Shown here in pieces: positions 51,516 to 60,964 of a stretch of 64,000 bases of DNA. The DNA is taken from positions 1-64,000 of the forward strand of contig JADJEQ010000008.1 of NCBI GenBank assembly GCA_016709025.1. Direction: 5' to 3'. The first letter of the stretch is position 1; every line of letters starts with the position of its first letter. A program made the position numbers and the translations under genes. The notes beneath the pieces were generated by a model. The model was not told the origin of the DNA and made no database searches. It saw nothing but the letters and a program-made list of their open reading frames with translations. This DNA comes from Bacteroidales bacterium. GTDB lineage: Bacteria; Bacteroidota; Bacteroidia; Bacteroidales; Lentimicrobiaceae.

Positions 51516-53390
51516 TTACTGTCTCACCCCGATGTCAACATATAGGGGTGCCCAGCTGTGAAACCCAAATAAATGATTTGCTTTCTTGTATGGAATGCGG
51601 GTATATTCGTTCGCCGGTATCGAATCGCTAAACCTGAATGCAGGTTCCTGGGCTGAGAGCGCCTCCGCCAATGGCCAGTTGTTTTTCTTGTTTCCTGTGA
51701 AAATGATCCCGGCATCCCAGGAAAGCCGCCTGATCGCAATGCGGTAACCATCAGCCGTATAATCATTAAAAACCAGGGAGTCTCCCGATAAGGAAACATT
51801 GTCTGCACCATATTCAACATTTGTTAACAGCTTCTTCTGCCCGTTCCCAGGATTTAATGCAAAAATCTGGCTTGTCTGGCCTGTAGTACCTGTGTAAAAT
51901 ACAACCGAGTCGCCATGCGTTGGGTTGCTGATCTCTTCAAACGAAAATACAGTGAGGTATTCTGTTATTCCTGTCTCTATAGATGTTTCAGCAATCGCTT
52001 TCCCTTTATCGCCAGTAACCACGAAAACAAGCGCTTTCCCATCGGGTGACCAGGATGGTGTTGATGCATGCAATCCGTCGGGGATTGATAGTTTATTCAG
52101 GCTGTCATTGTTTATAACAGCCAGGCAGCATTCTCCTGATTCTTTGTACCAAACGGCAGCAATTGACTTTCCATCCGGGCTCACAACCGGTGCAAAGAAT
52201 CTTTCCTTGTAGCTGTGTCTTTCTTTTTTACCACTTTCCGGATTTAAAAGTACAATATCTGTATAACTAACAGTTTCCCAGCGGATATGAGGCCGGTATT
52301 CAGCCCAGGATAACAGTCCACCACCGAAAGACAGGTTTTCATCCGGCATATAACCCAGGTTTTGGATCACGTTTTCTTTACCATTACGATCGATTTTTAC
52401 AATCTGTGGAGTCTTGCCAAACGAGGTTTTCAAGGCAACAATGACCGAATCGTTTATTTTATGCGGGCTCAGGTAATTTGTAAAGGAGGTTGGAGTATTT
52501 TCTAAAATTATTTGCTGTGGATTCTCAGTTTGGGCTTGGCGCCACATATCGTTTAATGTGGCCATGGATTCTTTGTAAAGCCCTTTCTTATTCAGTCCGG
52601 ATTTTTCTTTTAACCCCCTGTTAAACGGTGTGATTGTCCAGGGTTTCCGCGCTACGGTGTTCATTGCCTCTTTCCATAAATCCTTTCCGTATTTCGCTCT
52701 GGAAGTGGCTACAATATGATAACCGGTAATGTAGATGTCGGGAACAAAATCCCTGTAAGAACCGAGGCTTGCCTTTGCATAGCTGTAAATTCCTTTCTGA
52801 TTAAGCTGGGCGCGAAGCGGCATTGAAAATGAGGGAACCCTTCCTCTGCCCGAATAACTGAATGATGTTTCAGATGCAACGGCATCTCCTTCCAGAAACC
52901 AGGAAGGGACAAACAATCCCGTTGAAACTACCACTGCCTGTTGCCCGAAAAGATATCCCAAAACCCTGGTAAACCCCTGGTTTAAAGAGGATAGCTGTGC
53001 GATGTGCCTGTATTCATGCAAAGCCAGTTGTTGTATCCACGGCTGAGCGTAACTGTCCTGTGGCGGTGTGGTCAAAATTTCAATACGCCTTGGCGCCCAG
53101 ATGGCGTAGGCATTGGAAATTGCATTCCGGGTATGCAGTATAAGTGGTGTTTTTTTTGGTTTAGCACCAAGTCCTGAAGCAACAAAAATACCCGAACTAC
53201 TGAATTGAGAAGCAACAATTTTTGCCTGTTGATAATTTGTTGCCGGATATATAATGCTGAAGTTCCCTGATTCAATTATTTCCCAGCGGGTAGAAGCCGG
53301 ACCCTGGCCAATGTCATAGTACTGGCCTGAAACCGAGAGGCAGACGAACAGAAAGATCAGAATCAGCGATGGCCGGTATTTGTAGTTCAC
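51516..53390 (-). CDS. 5' part of a frameshifted TolB-propeller/beta-barrel protein gene
   Basis: The likely start is the GTG giving MNYKYRPSLILIFLF and a signal peptide ending VSGQ; the ORF extends further upstream but only with non-signal residues. Domains: a peptidase-MA-like head (about 50-230) with HEYRHIAQLSS, a zinc-type HExxH variant (His-Glu-Tyr-Arg-His), then TolB/WD40-like propeller repeats (FAPVVSPDGKSIAAVWY; ASTPSWSPDGKALVFVV). It ends at HSWAPLYVDIGVRQ, where the family continues into the barrel. A missing base in the C run 51527-51530 (G run on the coding strand) causes the break. It is exported, probably to the outer membrane. Confidence 0.82.
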   Translation of the reverse strand: MNYKYRPSLILIFLFVCLSVSGQYYDIGQGPASTRWEIIESGNFSIIYPATNYQQAKIVASQFSSSGIFVASGLGAKPKKTPLILHTRNAISNAYAIWAPRRIEILTTPPQDSYAQPWIQQLALHEYRHIAQLSSLNQGFTRVLGYLFGQQAVVVSTGLFVPSWFLEGDAVASETSFSYSGRGRVPSFSMPLRAQLNQKGIYSYAKASLGSYRDFVPDIYITGYHIVATSRAKYGKDLWKEAMNTVARKPWTITPFNRGLKEKSGLNKKGLYKESMATLNDMWRQAQTENPQQIILENTPTSFTNYLSPHKINDSVIVALKTSFGKTPQIVKIDRNGKENVIQNLGYMPDENLSFGGGLLSWAEYRPHIRWETVSYTDIVLLNPESGKKERHSYKERFFAPVVSPDGKSIAAVWYKESGECCLAVINNDSLNKLSIPDGLHASTPSWSPDGKALVFVVTGDKGKAIAETSIETGITEYLTVFSFEEISNPTHGDSVVFYTGTTGQTSQIFALNPGNGQKKLLTNVEYGADNVSLSGDSLVFNDYTADGYRIAIRRLSWDAGIIFTGNKKNNWPLAEALSAQEPAFRFSDSIPANEYTRIPYKKANHLFGFHSWAPLYVDIGVRQ

Positions 53391-53531
53391 CTGAATTCTT
53401 TTATATTTTACTACAAACAACAAATAATTGTCGGTTTTGTAATACAATACTCTGTTAATATTTTTTAACCAATTGATTTTTAAGGCATTGAAAAATAAGA
53501 CCAATAATTTTCAACTCATTAAATATGAATT

Positions 53532-53605
53532 CTTTGCTGCCTGCCCCGACACTTTTGCGGGGTCATTGCGTCTTTGCGTCTTTGCGTGATTCTTAAAATT
53601 AACGG
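53532..53605 (-). repeat. Dispersed CGCAA-type repeat, copy 2
   Basis: On the minus strand it reads TTAATTTTAAGAATCACGCA, then AAGACGCAAAGACGCAATGA, then CCCCGCAAAAGTGTCGGGGC. It matches the ends of the copy at 352-436 on the other strand. It sits in the 127-240 bp gap upstream of the barrel gene. Confidence 0.75.
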
Positions 53606-53631
53606 ACCATTGTAATAATAAACCGGTAAAA

Positions 53632-54330
53632 TTATATACCGGATTCTATATCCTTGAAATAGCTCCACTCAATACCTTCTGGCAATGGAGCTGTAATTTT
53701 GACAGTTTCTTTGCTAACCGGATGAGTAAATTGGAGGAATCGGGCGTGAAGGCTGATTGATCCGTCTGCTTTTGAGCGCCTGGCGCCGTATTTCAAATCG
53801 CCCTGTATATGACAACCAATGGAGGCAAGTTGAGCTCTGATCTGATGATGACGCCCTGTAATCAGTTTAATTTCAATCAGATGGGTGGTTTTCCCGGAAG
53901 CAATTAACCTGTAATGAAGTTCTGCACGCTTGGATCCATTCGTCCCATCTTTAACAACATAGGATTTATTCTGAACCTCATTTTTTTTCAGGAAATGAAC
54001 CAGCGTCGATTCAGCAGGTTCAGGAAGCTTATCAATGATAGCCCAGTAGGTTTTGGTAATTTCACGATCTTTAACCATGGCTGTCATTCTGGCAAGTGCC
54101 TTCGATGTTCGGGCAAATATAACAGCGCCGCTCACCGGCCGGTCTAGACGATGAACCAACCCGAGAAATACCTCGCCGGGCTTGTTGTACCTGGATTTTA
54201 AATAGGATTTAAGCAGTTCAGTCATCGGAACATCTCCGGTCTTGTCACCCTGTACAATATCACCCGGACGTTTGTTCACGATCAACAAATGATTGTCTTC
54301 AAACAGGATTTCAGGCAGGATGTCCATCAT
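53632..54330 (-). CDS. RluA-family pseudouridine synthase
   Basis: The 232-residue protein begins MMDILPEILFEDNHLLIVNKRPGD, without an S4 domain. The catalytic Asp is in LVHRLDRPVSGAVIFARTSK, and RHHQIRAQLASIGCHIQGD and SISLHARFLQFTHP are typical for the family. It converts uridine to pseudouridine in rRNA or tRNA; the exact site cannot be told, as the length is short for RluC/RluD. Confidence 0.94.
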   Translation of the reverse strand: MMDILPEILFEDNHLLIVNKRPGDIVQGDKTGDVPMTELLKSYLKSRYNKPGEVFLGLVHRLDRPVSGAVIFARTSKALARMTAMVKDREITKTYWAIIDKLPEPAESTLVHFLKKNEVQNKSYVVKDGTNGSKRAELHYRLIASGKTTHLIEIKLITGRHHQIRAQLASIGCHIQGDLKYGARRSKADGSISLHARFLQFTHPVSKETVKITAPLPEGIEWSYFKDIESGI

Positions 54331-54439
54331 TCTTAAATATTATCTGGCGGGACCAATTCCGTAAAGCCATTATAATCGAATGTTTAATATAATAATATTG
54401 TCAATCGTATTTCGTCCGGCTAATTGTCCTTAATTTCAG

Positions 54440-54482
54440 TTTCGGGACATTAGAAATTAGTCATTAGACATTAGAAATTTTC
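54440..54482 (+). repeat. 8-bp words of the ACATTAGA type
   Basis: GACATTAGAAATTAGTCATT then AGACATTAGAAATTTT. The same words occur at 34050-34082. The run ends exactly at the panB stop. Confidence 0.75.
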
Positions 54483-55310
54483 CTAATACTGCTCGCGCTC
54501 ATTTGGGAAGTCCATGGTTTTTACATCCTTAATGTACGACATGACCGAACCCTGAATTTCTTCACTCAGGTTGTGATACCGGCGAAGAAACCTGGGCGAA
54601 AACTCCTGGGTGATTCCAAGCATGTCGTGCAAAACCAGCACTTGTCCGTCAGCACCTGGACCGGCCCCAATACCTATGATGGGTATCCTGATTTCTTTAC
54701 TAACCTGTGCAGCCAGTTTGGCAGGTATTTTCTCGAGAACAATTCCGAAACAGCCTGCTTTTTCGAGCAGATGAGCATCTTCAACCAGTTTGTTAGCCTC
54801 GTTTTCTTCGGTTGCCCTAACCACATAGGTTCCGAATTTATGAATTGATTGTGGTGTTAAACCAAGGTGACCCATCACCGGAATTCCTGCCGATAGAATA
54901 CGGTCAACCGACTCAAGCACTTCACGGCCTCCTTCCATTTTAACTGCATCTGCTCCCGACTCCTTCATGATCCGGATAGAAGAACTCAAAGCTTCTTTTG
55001 AGTTACCCTGGTATGTGCCAAAAGGCATATCGACAATTACCAGGGCTCTTTTAACACCACGCACCACAGAAGTGGCATGATAAATCATTTCGTTCAACGT
55101 AATGGGAAGGGTAGAAGTATGTCCTGCCATTACATTAGAAGCCGAATCGCCCACCAGAATAACATCGATCCCGGCCATATCCAGAAGGCGGGCCATTGAA
55201 AAATCATAAGCAGTAAGCATCGCGATTTTCTCGTTCTTCAGCTTCATCTCCTGTAAAACGTGGGTAGTAACCTTGGTTACATTGGCAAATTTTGAAATAT
55301 GTGGCTCCAT
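54483..55310 (-). CDS. panB: 3-methyl-2-oxobutanoate hydroxymethyltransferase
   Basis: The 275-residue enzyme has AMLTAYDFSMARLLDMAGID, ILVGDSASNVMAGHTSTLPI, MPFGTYQGNSKEALSSSIRI and VMGHLGLTPQSIHKFG, all typical of PanB (ketopantoate hydroxymethyltransferase). It uses methylene-tetrahydrofolate in pantothenate synthesis. No panC or panD is next to it. A -7 promoter motif is upstream and 8-bp words lie at its stop. Confidence 0.97.
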   Translation of the reverse strand: MEPHISKFANVTKVTTHVLQEMKLKNEKIAMLTAYDFSMARLLDMAGIDVILVGDSASNVMAGHTSTLPITLNEMIYHATSVVRGVKRALVIVDMPFGTYQGNSKEALSSSIRIMKESGADAVKMEGGREVLESVDRILSAGIPVMGHLGLTPQSIHKFGTYVVRATEENEANKLVEDAHLLEKAGCFGIVLEKIPAKLAAQVSKEIRIPIIGIGAGPGADGQVLVLHDMLGITQEFSPRFLRRYHNLSEEIQGSVMSYIKDVKTMDFPNEREQY

Positions 55311-55376
55311 AAAGCAGGTTTCTTTTCGGGAATCAGGATGGTAAAATAGATATTGAATTCAGTCTTGTTTTTTTTA

Positions 55377-55384
55377 CAAAGATA
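55377..55384 (-). promoter_or_regulatory. -7 promoter motif for panB
   Basis: The minus strand reads TATCTTTG, matching TAnnTTTG, 67 bp before the panB start. The identical octamer TATCTTTG precedes galM. Confidence 0.4.
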
Positions 55385-55484
55385 TAGATAAATCCTGTTT
55401 GAGGTGTCTGCTTCCTAATGCTGCTGTTTCCAGCTATTCTAACAGGAATTTTAACCATTTTATTCCTGAATCATATTTTTAATG

Positions 55485-55492
55485 TAATTTTG
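55485..55492 (+). promoter_or_regulatory. -7 promoter motif for the DUF4249-like gene
   Basis: TAATTTTG matches TAnnTTTG, 35 bp before the ATG. Confidence 0.4.
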
Positions 55493-55526
55493 TTACGTTC
55501 AAAATTACTGCCAATTCTCCAACCCT

Positions 55527-56549
55527 ATGAAACGAAGGTTTTTATTTCTGATTCTCCCGGTAATTGCATTAACAATCTTTTCAGGGTGTGAAACCGATAT
55601 TGATGTTACAGCAGATTGGAAAGATATAACCGTGGCCTATGGACTTATCAGTCAGAATGATTCTGTTCATTATATTAAGGTAAACAAGGCTTTTCTGGGT
55701 GAAGGCAATGCATACACCTATGCTCAGATTGCCGATTCCAGTTCCTATGGAGATAATATTTCGGTTACCATCATTGAAAAAGCCAACAATGGCAGCACCC
55801 GCACATTTAACTGCGACACAACATACGTATTCAACAAAGAGCCGGGAATTTTTTATTACCCCAGGCAGATAGTTTACAAAACAGCTTTCAAAATTCCTGC
55901 AGATGTAAATGCAAAAGAATATTCCTATAACCTCGAAATCAGGAATAAAATAACAGGAAAAGTTATTACATCTCAAACCCCTTTGGTGAAGGATTTTACG
56001 ATAGAAACTCCCCGTCCCGGGCAGTCAAGTATAGATTTTATCAGCGAAAATAACCAGAAAATTAAATGGATTTCAGCAAAAGACGGAAGAAGATACAATG
56101 TGACTATCCGTTTTTGGTTTGATGAAGTTGTCAATCTTTACGATACGACCCAGCGATATATTGACTGGGACTTTAGTTCAGTTAAGTCAGCAACTGTGCA
56201 GGGAAATGAATCGATGGAAATTTTATATGCACCCCTCAGTTTTTATTCGATATGTTCCAGCCTGATTCCGTATAACGATGATCGTGAAAATTCCGTGACT
56301 TCAAGGCTGGTTGACAGGGCTGAATTCCGTTTCGCTGTTGCCGGTGATGAGTTAAATACCTACATGGAAGTGAATGAACCTTCAACCAGCATTGTTCAGG
56401 AAAAACCTGAGTATACCAATATCAATAACGGCATTGGTCTCTTTTCATGCCGATACACGAAAACCGCCTCTGTGCCTATAGGCACCCGAACTGAAGACAT
56501 GTTGATCGAAGAGGATATCAAGTTTGTCAATAAAATCGGCAATAAATAG
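55527..56549 (+). CDS. DUF4249-like lipoprotein
   Basis: The 340-residue protein has a lipoprotein signal with FSGC (Cys20), then CETDIDVTADWKDITVAYGL, a start typical of DUF4249 lipoproteins, which often accompany TonB-dependent receptors. The middle contains KITGKVITSQTPLVKDF, as in a two-domain beta-rich layout. No receptor gene lies next to it. It is likely on the periplasmic or outer surface; the ligand is unknown. Confidence 0.8.
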   Translation: MKRRFLFLILPVIALTIFSGCETDIDVTADWKDITVAYGLISQNDSVHYIKVNKAFLGEGNAYTYAQIADSSSYGDNISVTIIEKANNGSTRTFNCDTTYVFNKEPGIFYYPRQIVYKTAFKIPADVNAKEYSYNLEIRNKITGKVITSQTPLVKDFTIETPRPGQSSIDFISENNQKIKWISAKDGRRYNVTIRFWFDEVVNLYDTTQRYIDWDFSSVKSATVQGNESMEILYAPLSFYSICSSLIPYNDDRENSVTSRLVDRAEFRFAVAGDELNTYMEVNEPSTSIVQEKPEYTNINNGIGLFSCRYTKTASVPIGTRTEDMLIEEDIKFVNKIGNK

Positions 56550-56784
56550 CCAAAACTACCTGCAGTTAAAACTTTTATCTGACGAAATGTCAGAATTCAT
56601 TTGTCATTCCTTCCGCCTTATACTACCGTATATTTTGTATACACACTTTTATTATACTGATATGCAGTATTTTATATTGTCAACTGGTTTAGATAAATCA
56701 AAAGTGAATAAGAGATCGGCTATTATTGGCATAATCCTTGACTGGGAGGGGCAAAGAAATAAAAAATTTTAAAATCCGAATCAG

Positions 56785-58704
56785 ATGGGCAAAATAATTG
56801 GAATTGACCTTGGAACTACTAATTCATGCGTTGCTGTTATGGAAGGCAATGAGCCGGTAGTTATTCCCAACAGCGAAGGTCGTCGTACAACTCCCTCGAT
56901 CGTTGCATTTACCGATAACGGCGAACGCAAAGTTGGAGATCCTGCCAAAAGGCAGGCCATTACAAATCCTGAACGAACCATTTTTTCGATAAAAAGGTTT
57001 ATGGGTGAAACTTTCGACAGGGTTACGAAAGAGACAGGCAGAGTTCCTTACAAAGTTGTTAAGGGCGACAACAATACTTCACGTGTAAAAATTGATGACA
57101 GACTTTATTCACCACAGGAAATTTCTGCAATAATTCTTCAGAAAATGAAGAAAACCGCAGAAGATTACCTTGGTCAAACGGTTACCGAAGCTGTGATTAC
57201 TGTTCCTGCTTATTTCAGTGATTCACAAAGGCAGGCAACCAAAGAAGCCGGTGAGATTGCCGGGCTTGTGGTTAAACGAATCATCAATGAACCGACTGCT
57301 GCAGCTTTGGCTTATGGACTCGATAAAAAGAGCCATGATCTGAAAGTAGCTGTTTTCGATCTCGGTGGAGGTACCTTCGACATTTCTATTCTTGAACTCG
57401 GAGAAGGTGTTTTTGAAGTAAAGTCAACCAACGGAGATACCCACCTTGGTGGCGATGACTTTGATCATAAGATCATCGACTGGCTTGCTGACGAGTTTAA
57501 AAATGATGAGGGAATCGATCTCCGCAAAGATCCTATGGCACTTCAGCGTTTAAAAGAAGCTGCTGAAAAGGCTAAAATTGAACTGTCCAGTTCCAGTTCA
57601 ACGGAAATAAACCTGCCTTATATTATGCCGGTTGATGGAATTCCAAAACACCTTGTCCGCACGCTCAGCCGTTCCAAGTTTGAACAGCTCAACGATACGC
57701 TGATCAGGTCAACTATAGATCCATGTAAACAGGCGCTTAAAGATGCCGGTCTTACGGTTTCTGATATCGATGAAGTAATTCTTGTTGGTGGTTCTACCCG
57801 TATTCCGGCCATTCAAAAGATTGTTGAGGACTTTTTCGGAAAAGTACCTTCCAAAGGGGTTAATCCTGATGAAGTGGTTGCCGTTGGAGCCGCAATCCAG
57901 GGTGGTGTGCTTACCGGCGAAGTGAAAGATGTTTTGCTGCTTGATGTTACACCACTTTCGCTGGGGATTGAAACATTGGGTGGTGTGATGACAAAACTTA
58001 TAGAATCCAATACTACAATTCCTACACGTAAGTCTGAAGTATTTTCAACTGCCAGTGATAGTCAGCCTTCGGTTGAAATTCATATTCTGCAGGGAGAACG
58101 CCCCATGGCCCGCGACAACAAGAGTATAGGCCGATTCCATCTTGATGGTATTCCTCCTGCTCCACGCGGTATTCCTCAGGTTGAAGTTACTTTTGATATT
58201 GACGCAAACGGAATTCTGAATGTATCGGCAAAAGATAAAGGTACCGGTAAATCTCAACAGATCCGTATTGAAGCATCGTCGGGGCTTTCTGAAGCTGAAA
58301 TCAGGCGAATGAAGGAAGAAGCTGAAGCCAATGCCGAAAGCGATCGCAAAGCTAAAGAAGAAGTTGATAAAATCAACAGCGCTGATGCCATGATTTTCCA
58401 GACTGAAAAACAGTTGAAAGAATATGGTGACAAGTTGCCGGCAGACAAAAAGGCTCCGATTGAAAAGGCCTTTAACGATCTGAAAGAAGCGCATAAAAAT
58501 CGGGATTTTGTCGCGATTGACACTTCATTAGCGGCACTCAACACCGCCTGGCAGGCTGCCAGTGAAGAGATGTACAAAGCAACTCAGTCACAGGAAGGAC
58601 AACCAGGTGCAGGTCAACCTCAGGACGCAGCAGGCGACCCTGGACAGGCTAAGGGCACTCCGGATCAGGAAGTAACAGACGTCGATTTTGAAGAAGTAAA
58701 ATAA
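56785..58704 (+). CDS. dnaK: Chaperone DnaK (Hsp70)
   Basis: The 639-residue protein has all Hsp70 signatures: IGIDLGTTNSCVAV (4-17), VFDLGGGTFDISIL (about 192-205) and VILVGGSTRIPAIQ (about 330-343), then the linker LLLDVTPLSLGIET and the substrate-binding domain. It ends EVTDVDFEEVK, normal for bacterial DnaK. It folds and refolds proteins with DnaJ and GrpE, neither of which is adjacent. No CIRCE-type inverted repeat was seen in the 235-bp upstream gap. A strong terminator follows. Confidence 0.98.
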   Translation: MGKIIGIDLGTTNSCVAVMEGNEPVVIPNSEGRRTTPSIVAFTDNGERKVGDPAKRQAITNPERTIFSIKRFMGETFDRVTKETGRVPYKVVKGDNNTSRVKIDDRLYSPQEISAIILQKMKKTAEDYLGQTVTEAVITVPAYFSDSQRQATKEAGEIAGLVVKRIINEPTAAALAYGLDKKSHDLKVAVFDLGGGTFDISILELGEGVFEVKSTNGDTHLGGDDFDHKIIDWLADEFKNDEGIDLRKDPMALQRLKEAAEKAKIELSSSSSTEINLPYIMPVDGIPKHLVRTLSRSKFEQLNDTLIRSTIDPCKQALKDAGLTVSDIDEVILVGGSTRIPAIQKIVEDFFGKVPSKGVNPDEVVAVGAAIQGGVLTGEVKDVLLLDVTPLSLGIETLGGVMTKLIESNTTIPTRKSEVFSTASDSQPSVEIHILQGERPMARDNKSIGRFHLDGIPPAPRGIPQVEVTFDIDANGILNVSAKDKGTGKSQQIRIEASSGLSEAEIRRMKEEAEANAESDRKAKEEVDKINSADAMIFQTEKQLKEYGDKLPADKKAPIEKAFNDLKEAHKNRDFVAIDTSLAALNTAWQAASEEMYKATQSQEGQPGAGQPQDAAGDPGQAKGTPDQEVTDVDFEEVK

Positions 58705-58745
58705 GCTTCAATAGCATTTCATATTTTCTGCATGAAATTTGCAGC

Positions 58746-58775
58746 AAAAAGGCAACCTCCCGGGGTTGCCTTTTT
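58746..58775 (+). terminator. Rho-independent terminator of dnaK
   Basis: AAAAAGGCAACC pairs with GGTTGCCTTTTT across a six-base loop, ending in a T tract. Confidence 0.93.
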
Positions 58776-58838
58776 ATTATAACAAATGCGGTCGCTTAAC
58801 TTAATTTGTAACTTTACACACTACACTTGTAACTGATC

Positions 58839-60392
58839 ATGATACAATTTAAATTCCGGGTTTTATTCACACTGCTTCTCATCTCCTTACAACTTCCATT
58901 GGTTGCACAGGTCAACAGACCTGTCAGGCTTGAAATACCCGTTAAAGATGATAGTGAAATATACAAGGTAGTCACATGTGACGAAAATGGAATTGCAATC
59001 ATCTATTTGAGTTCGGACACGGACGAGTCGGGTAGAATGTTATGGATTACTGCTTTTCTGGATCGTAACCTGAAAGAAATCTGGCGTAAGCCTTTTGCTC
59101 TGCCCCGGGGATTTTCACTGGCTGAAGCCCTGTACAGCAACAACCATCTTGTTGGCTTCTGGCATGCTGTAAAAGGAAATGCACAGGATAACCTCCGGGT
59201 TGTCGATTTAAACGTAAAAGATACAACCATTCGTGAAGTTAGTTTTACGGTTCCTGAAAAATCAGAGCTTTCTCAATTCGGAATCTGCAATCATTTTGCA
59301 CTTGCTGGCCTGAATACAAAAAACGATCAGTCGCTCCTCATCCGGTACGACATGAACCTGGCATCCATTTCATCATTTAAACAGGATATCGAAGGCAGTG
59401 CTGTAATTGAATCAATGAATATTGATACAGATTCTGAGGTAGTTTCAACCATACTCAGGACAACCGGCTCATCCAGACAGCGTGCATATTATCTTGTTAA
59501 ATCCGACGGAATAGGGCAGAAGATAAGCGAGCTCAAACTGAGCAGGTTTGATGACAAAAATTTAATTAATACGGCTTTTGCTTTAAAGATTGACTCAGCC
59601 AGCGACCTTATCATAGGTTCATATGGAAACAGTAACCGGACAAAGGTAATTGACGGATATGAATCTATTGGCGTTGCTTCTACAGGGTTTTTCTCAATCC
59701 TGGTCCAAAACAATACTATTATTAATACTACTTTTTATGAGTTCTCCGATTTTCAGAATTTCTACCGCTACCTTCGTAAACCTTCCGATCTAAGTGTGAG
59801 GCGCGGTAGCAGCAAATCTGAAAAAGGTAACAGGGAAATAACAATAGATCATGATTTGCTGGCACACGATGTGTTCAAATGGAAAGACAGCTATGTTTTC
59901 ATTGCAGAAGCCTATTATCCGGAATACAGAACGGTTACAACGATGGTCTATGATTACTATGGCCGCCCTTATCCTTCAACTTATTCCGTTTTTGAAGGGT
60001 TCAGGTACCTGACCACTTTCATTGCAGGATTCGACTCTACAGGAGCCATGAAGTGGAATAACGACCTGGAATTAAGAAACATGCTCACTCAAAACCTGAG
60101 GCAAAAGGTAATGGCATGGGAAGATCCCGATGGATTGGTGTTGTCGTATTCATTTGATGGTAAAATTGCTTCAAAAATTCTTCCTGAGGGGTCAGCATCA
60201 GGGAACATATCCTATGCTGATATCGCTCCACTGAGTTCACATGATAAGATCTATAAAGATTCCAACAGCAACATGGTTTATTGGTATGGCAACTACTTTC
60301 TTGCTTATGGATACCAGAATATACGCAACAGCTATCAGAATGACAGAAATAATAAAAATGTTTTTTACCTGAATAAGATCGCTTTTAGATAG
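58839..60392 (+). CDS. Hypothetical exported protein
   Basis: The 517-residue protein has a signal peptide ending PLVAQ (about residue 24). The rest is not recognised. It is beta-rich with short repeats of VVTCDENGIAIIYLS- and VYDYYGRPYPS-like segments, as in a propeller-type fold, and ends KNVFYLNKIAFR. It stands alone after dnaK and its terminator. No sorting domain, lipobox or membrane helix was found, so it is likely periplasmic or surface-released. Confidence 0.7.
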   Translation: MIQFKFRVLFTLLLISLQLPLVAQVNRPVRLEIPVKDDSEIYKVVTCDENGIAIIYLSSDTDESGRMLWITAFLDRNLKEIWRKPFALPRGFSLAEALYSNNHLVGFWHAVKGNAQDNLRVVDLNVKDTTIREVSFTVPEKSELSQFGICNHFALAGLNTKNDQSLLIRYDMNLASISSFKQDIEGSAVIESMNIDTDSEVVSTILRTTGSSRQRAYYLVKSDGIGQKISELKLSRFDDKNLINTAFALKIDSASDLIIGSYGNSNRTKVIDGYESIGVASTGFFSILVQNNTIINTTFYEFSDFQNFYRYLRKPSDLSVRRGSSKSEKGNREITIDHDLLAHDVFKWKDSYVFIAEAYYPEYRTVTTMVYDYYGRPYPSTYSVFEGFRYLTTFIAGFDSTGAMKWNNDLELRNMLTQNLRQKVMAWEDPDGLVLSYSFDGKIASKILPEGSASGNISYADIAPLSSHDKIYKDSNSNMVYWYGNYFLAYGYQNIRNSYQNDRNNKNVFYLNKIAFR

Positions 60393-60591
60393 GTTATGCT
60401 ATAAAACTCAAAAAGGGTAGCTTAATTTTTAGTATCTTATACTTTTACTCGATATTTATTTTGGCACAAACAGATTTAACCAACTTCTGCATCTCTTTTT
60501 TAGTAGTGTTACAGATTGAATTAATTATTTTCATCCAACTTTAAAACTTTTAAGTTCTGGCTTGTCCAGGTAAGTTCTAACGACTTTGAAA

Positions 60592-60711
60592 TGGATTATT
60601 GACCTACCAGGTTTAGCTGGCTGGTGGGGTGGCAAACCTGTTAGGTCTTGCGACTTTGTAATGGAATAATGACCTGACGTTTAGCTGACCAACGGTTGGC
60701 AAACCTCCTGT
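60592..60711 (+). repeat. Two imperfect 60-bp tandem units with an inner hairpin
   Basis: GACTTTGAAATGGATTATTG starts unit 1 at 60592 and GACTTTGTAATGGAATAATG starts unit 2 at 60652, 60 bp apart. Unit 1 also contains ACCTACCAGGTTT (60602-60614) and AAACCTGTTAGGT (60634-60646), complementary at 12 of 13 positions. Confidence 0.7.
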
Positions 60712-60912
60712 GAAATTAATCTTCAAGTCTAAGTAGTAAATCATTGACCAGGCGTATTTTAAGGTGTAGAGCACCGTAACGTAGAAAGGCCAATTTTATT
60801 GAATTCTTCAGCAAGCACTATCAAAAACAAAAGACCGTTGTCTGGCATTTCCCATATAATAGTAATTTAAATATATCCCTCAGCACATCAATTACTGAAT
60901 AGCCTGTTAAAT

Positions 60913-60945
60913 AAAAGAGGCTGTCCTTTTGAGACAGCCTCTTTT
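60913..60945 (-). terminator. Terminator of the OmpA/TPR gene
   Basis: AAAAGAGGCTGTC pairs perfectly with GACAGCCTCTTTT across a 7-base loop. Both strands have a T tract, so it can stop transcripts from either side. Confidence 0.9.
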
Positions 60946-60964
60946 TAATATTTAATGGTGCTGG

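Larger units (their letters stand above)
60393..60964. other. Gene-free gap with a 60-bp imperfect tandem repeat
   Basis: No coding character. It holds two imperfect 60-bp units (60592-60711) and a hairpin ACCTACCAGGTTT/AAACCTGTTAGGT, then a terminator (60913-60945) for the convergent OmpA/TPR gene. Confidence 0.65.

Noticed and set aside
56524..56772. An 82-codon ORF between the DUF4249-like gene and dnaK
   Set aside because: It overlaps the end of the upstream gene out of frame, and its composition looks random; kept as leader DNA of dnaK.
56550..56784. CIRCE or heat-shock operator before dnaK
   Set aside because: No TTAGCACTC-N9-GAGTGCTAA inverted repeat was found in the gap.
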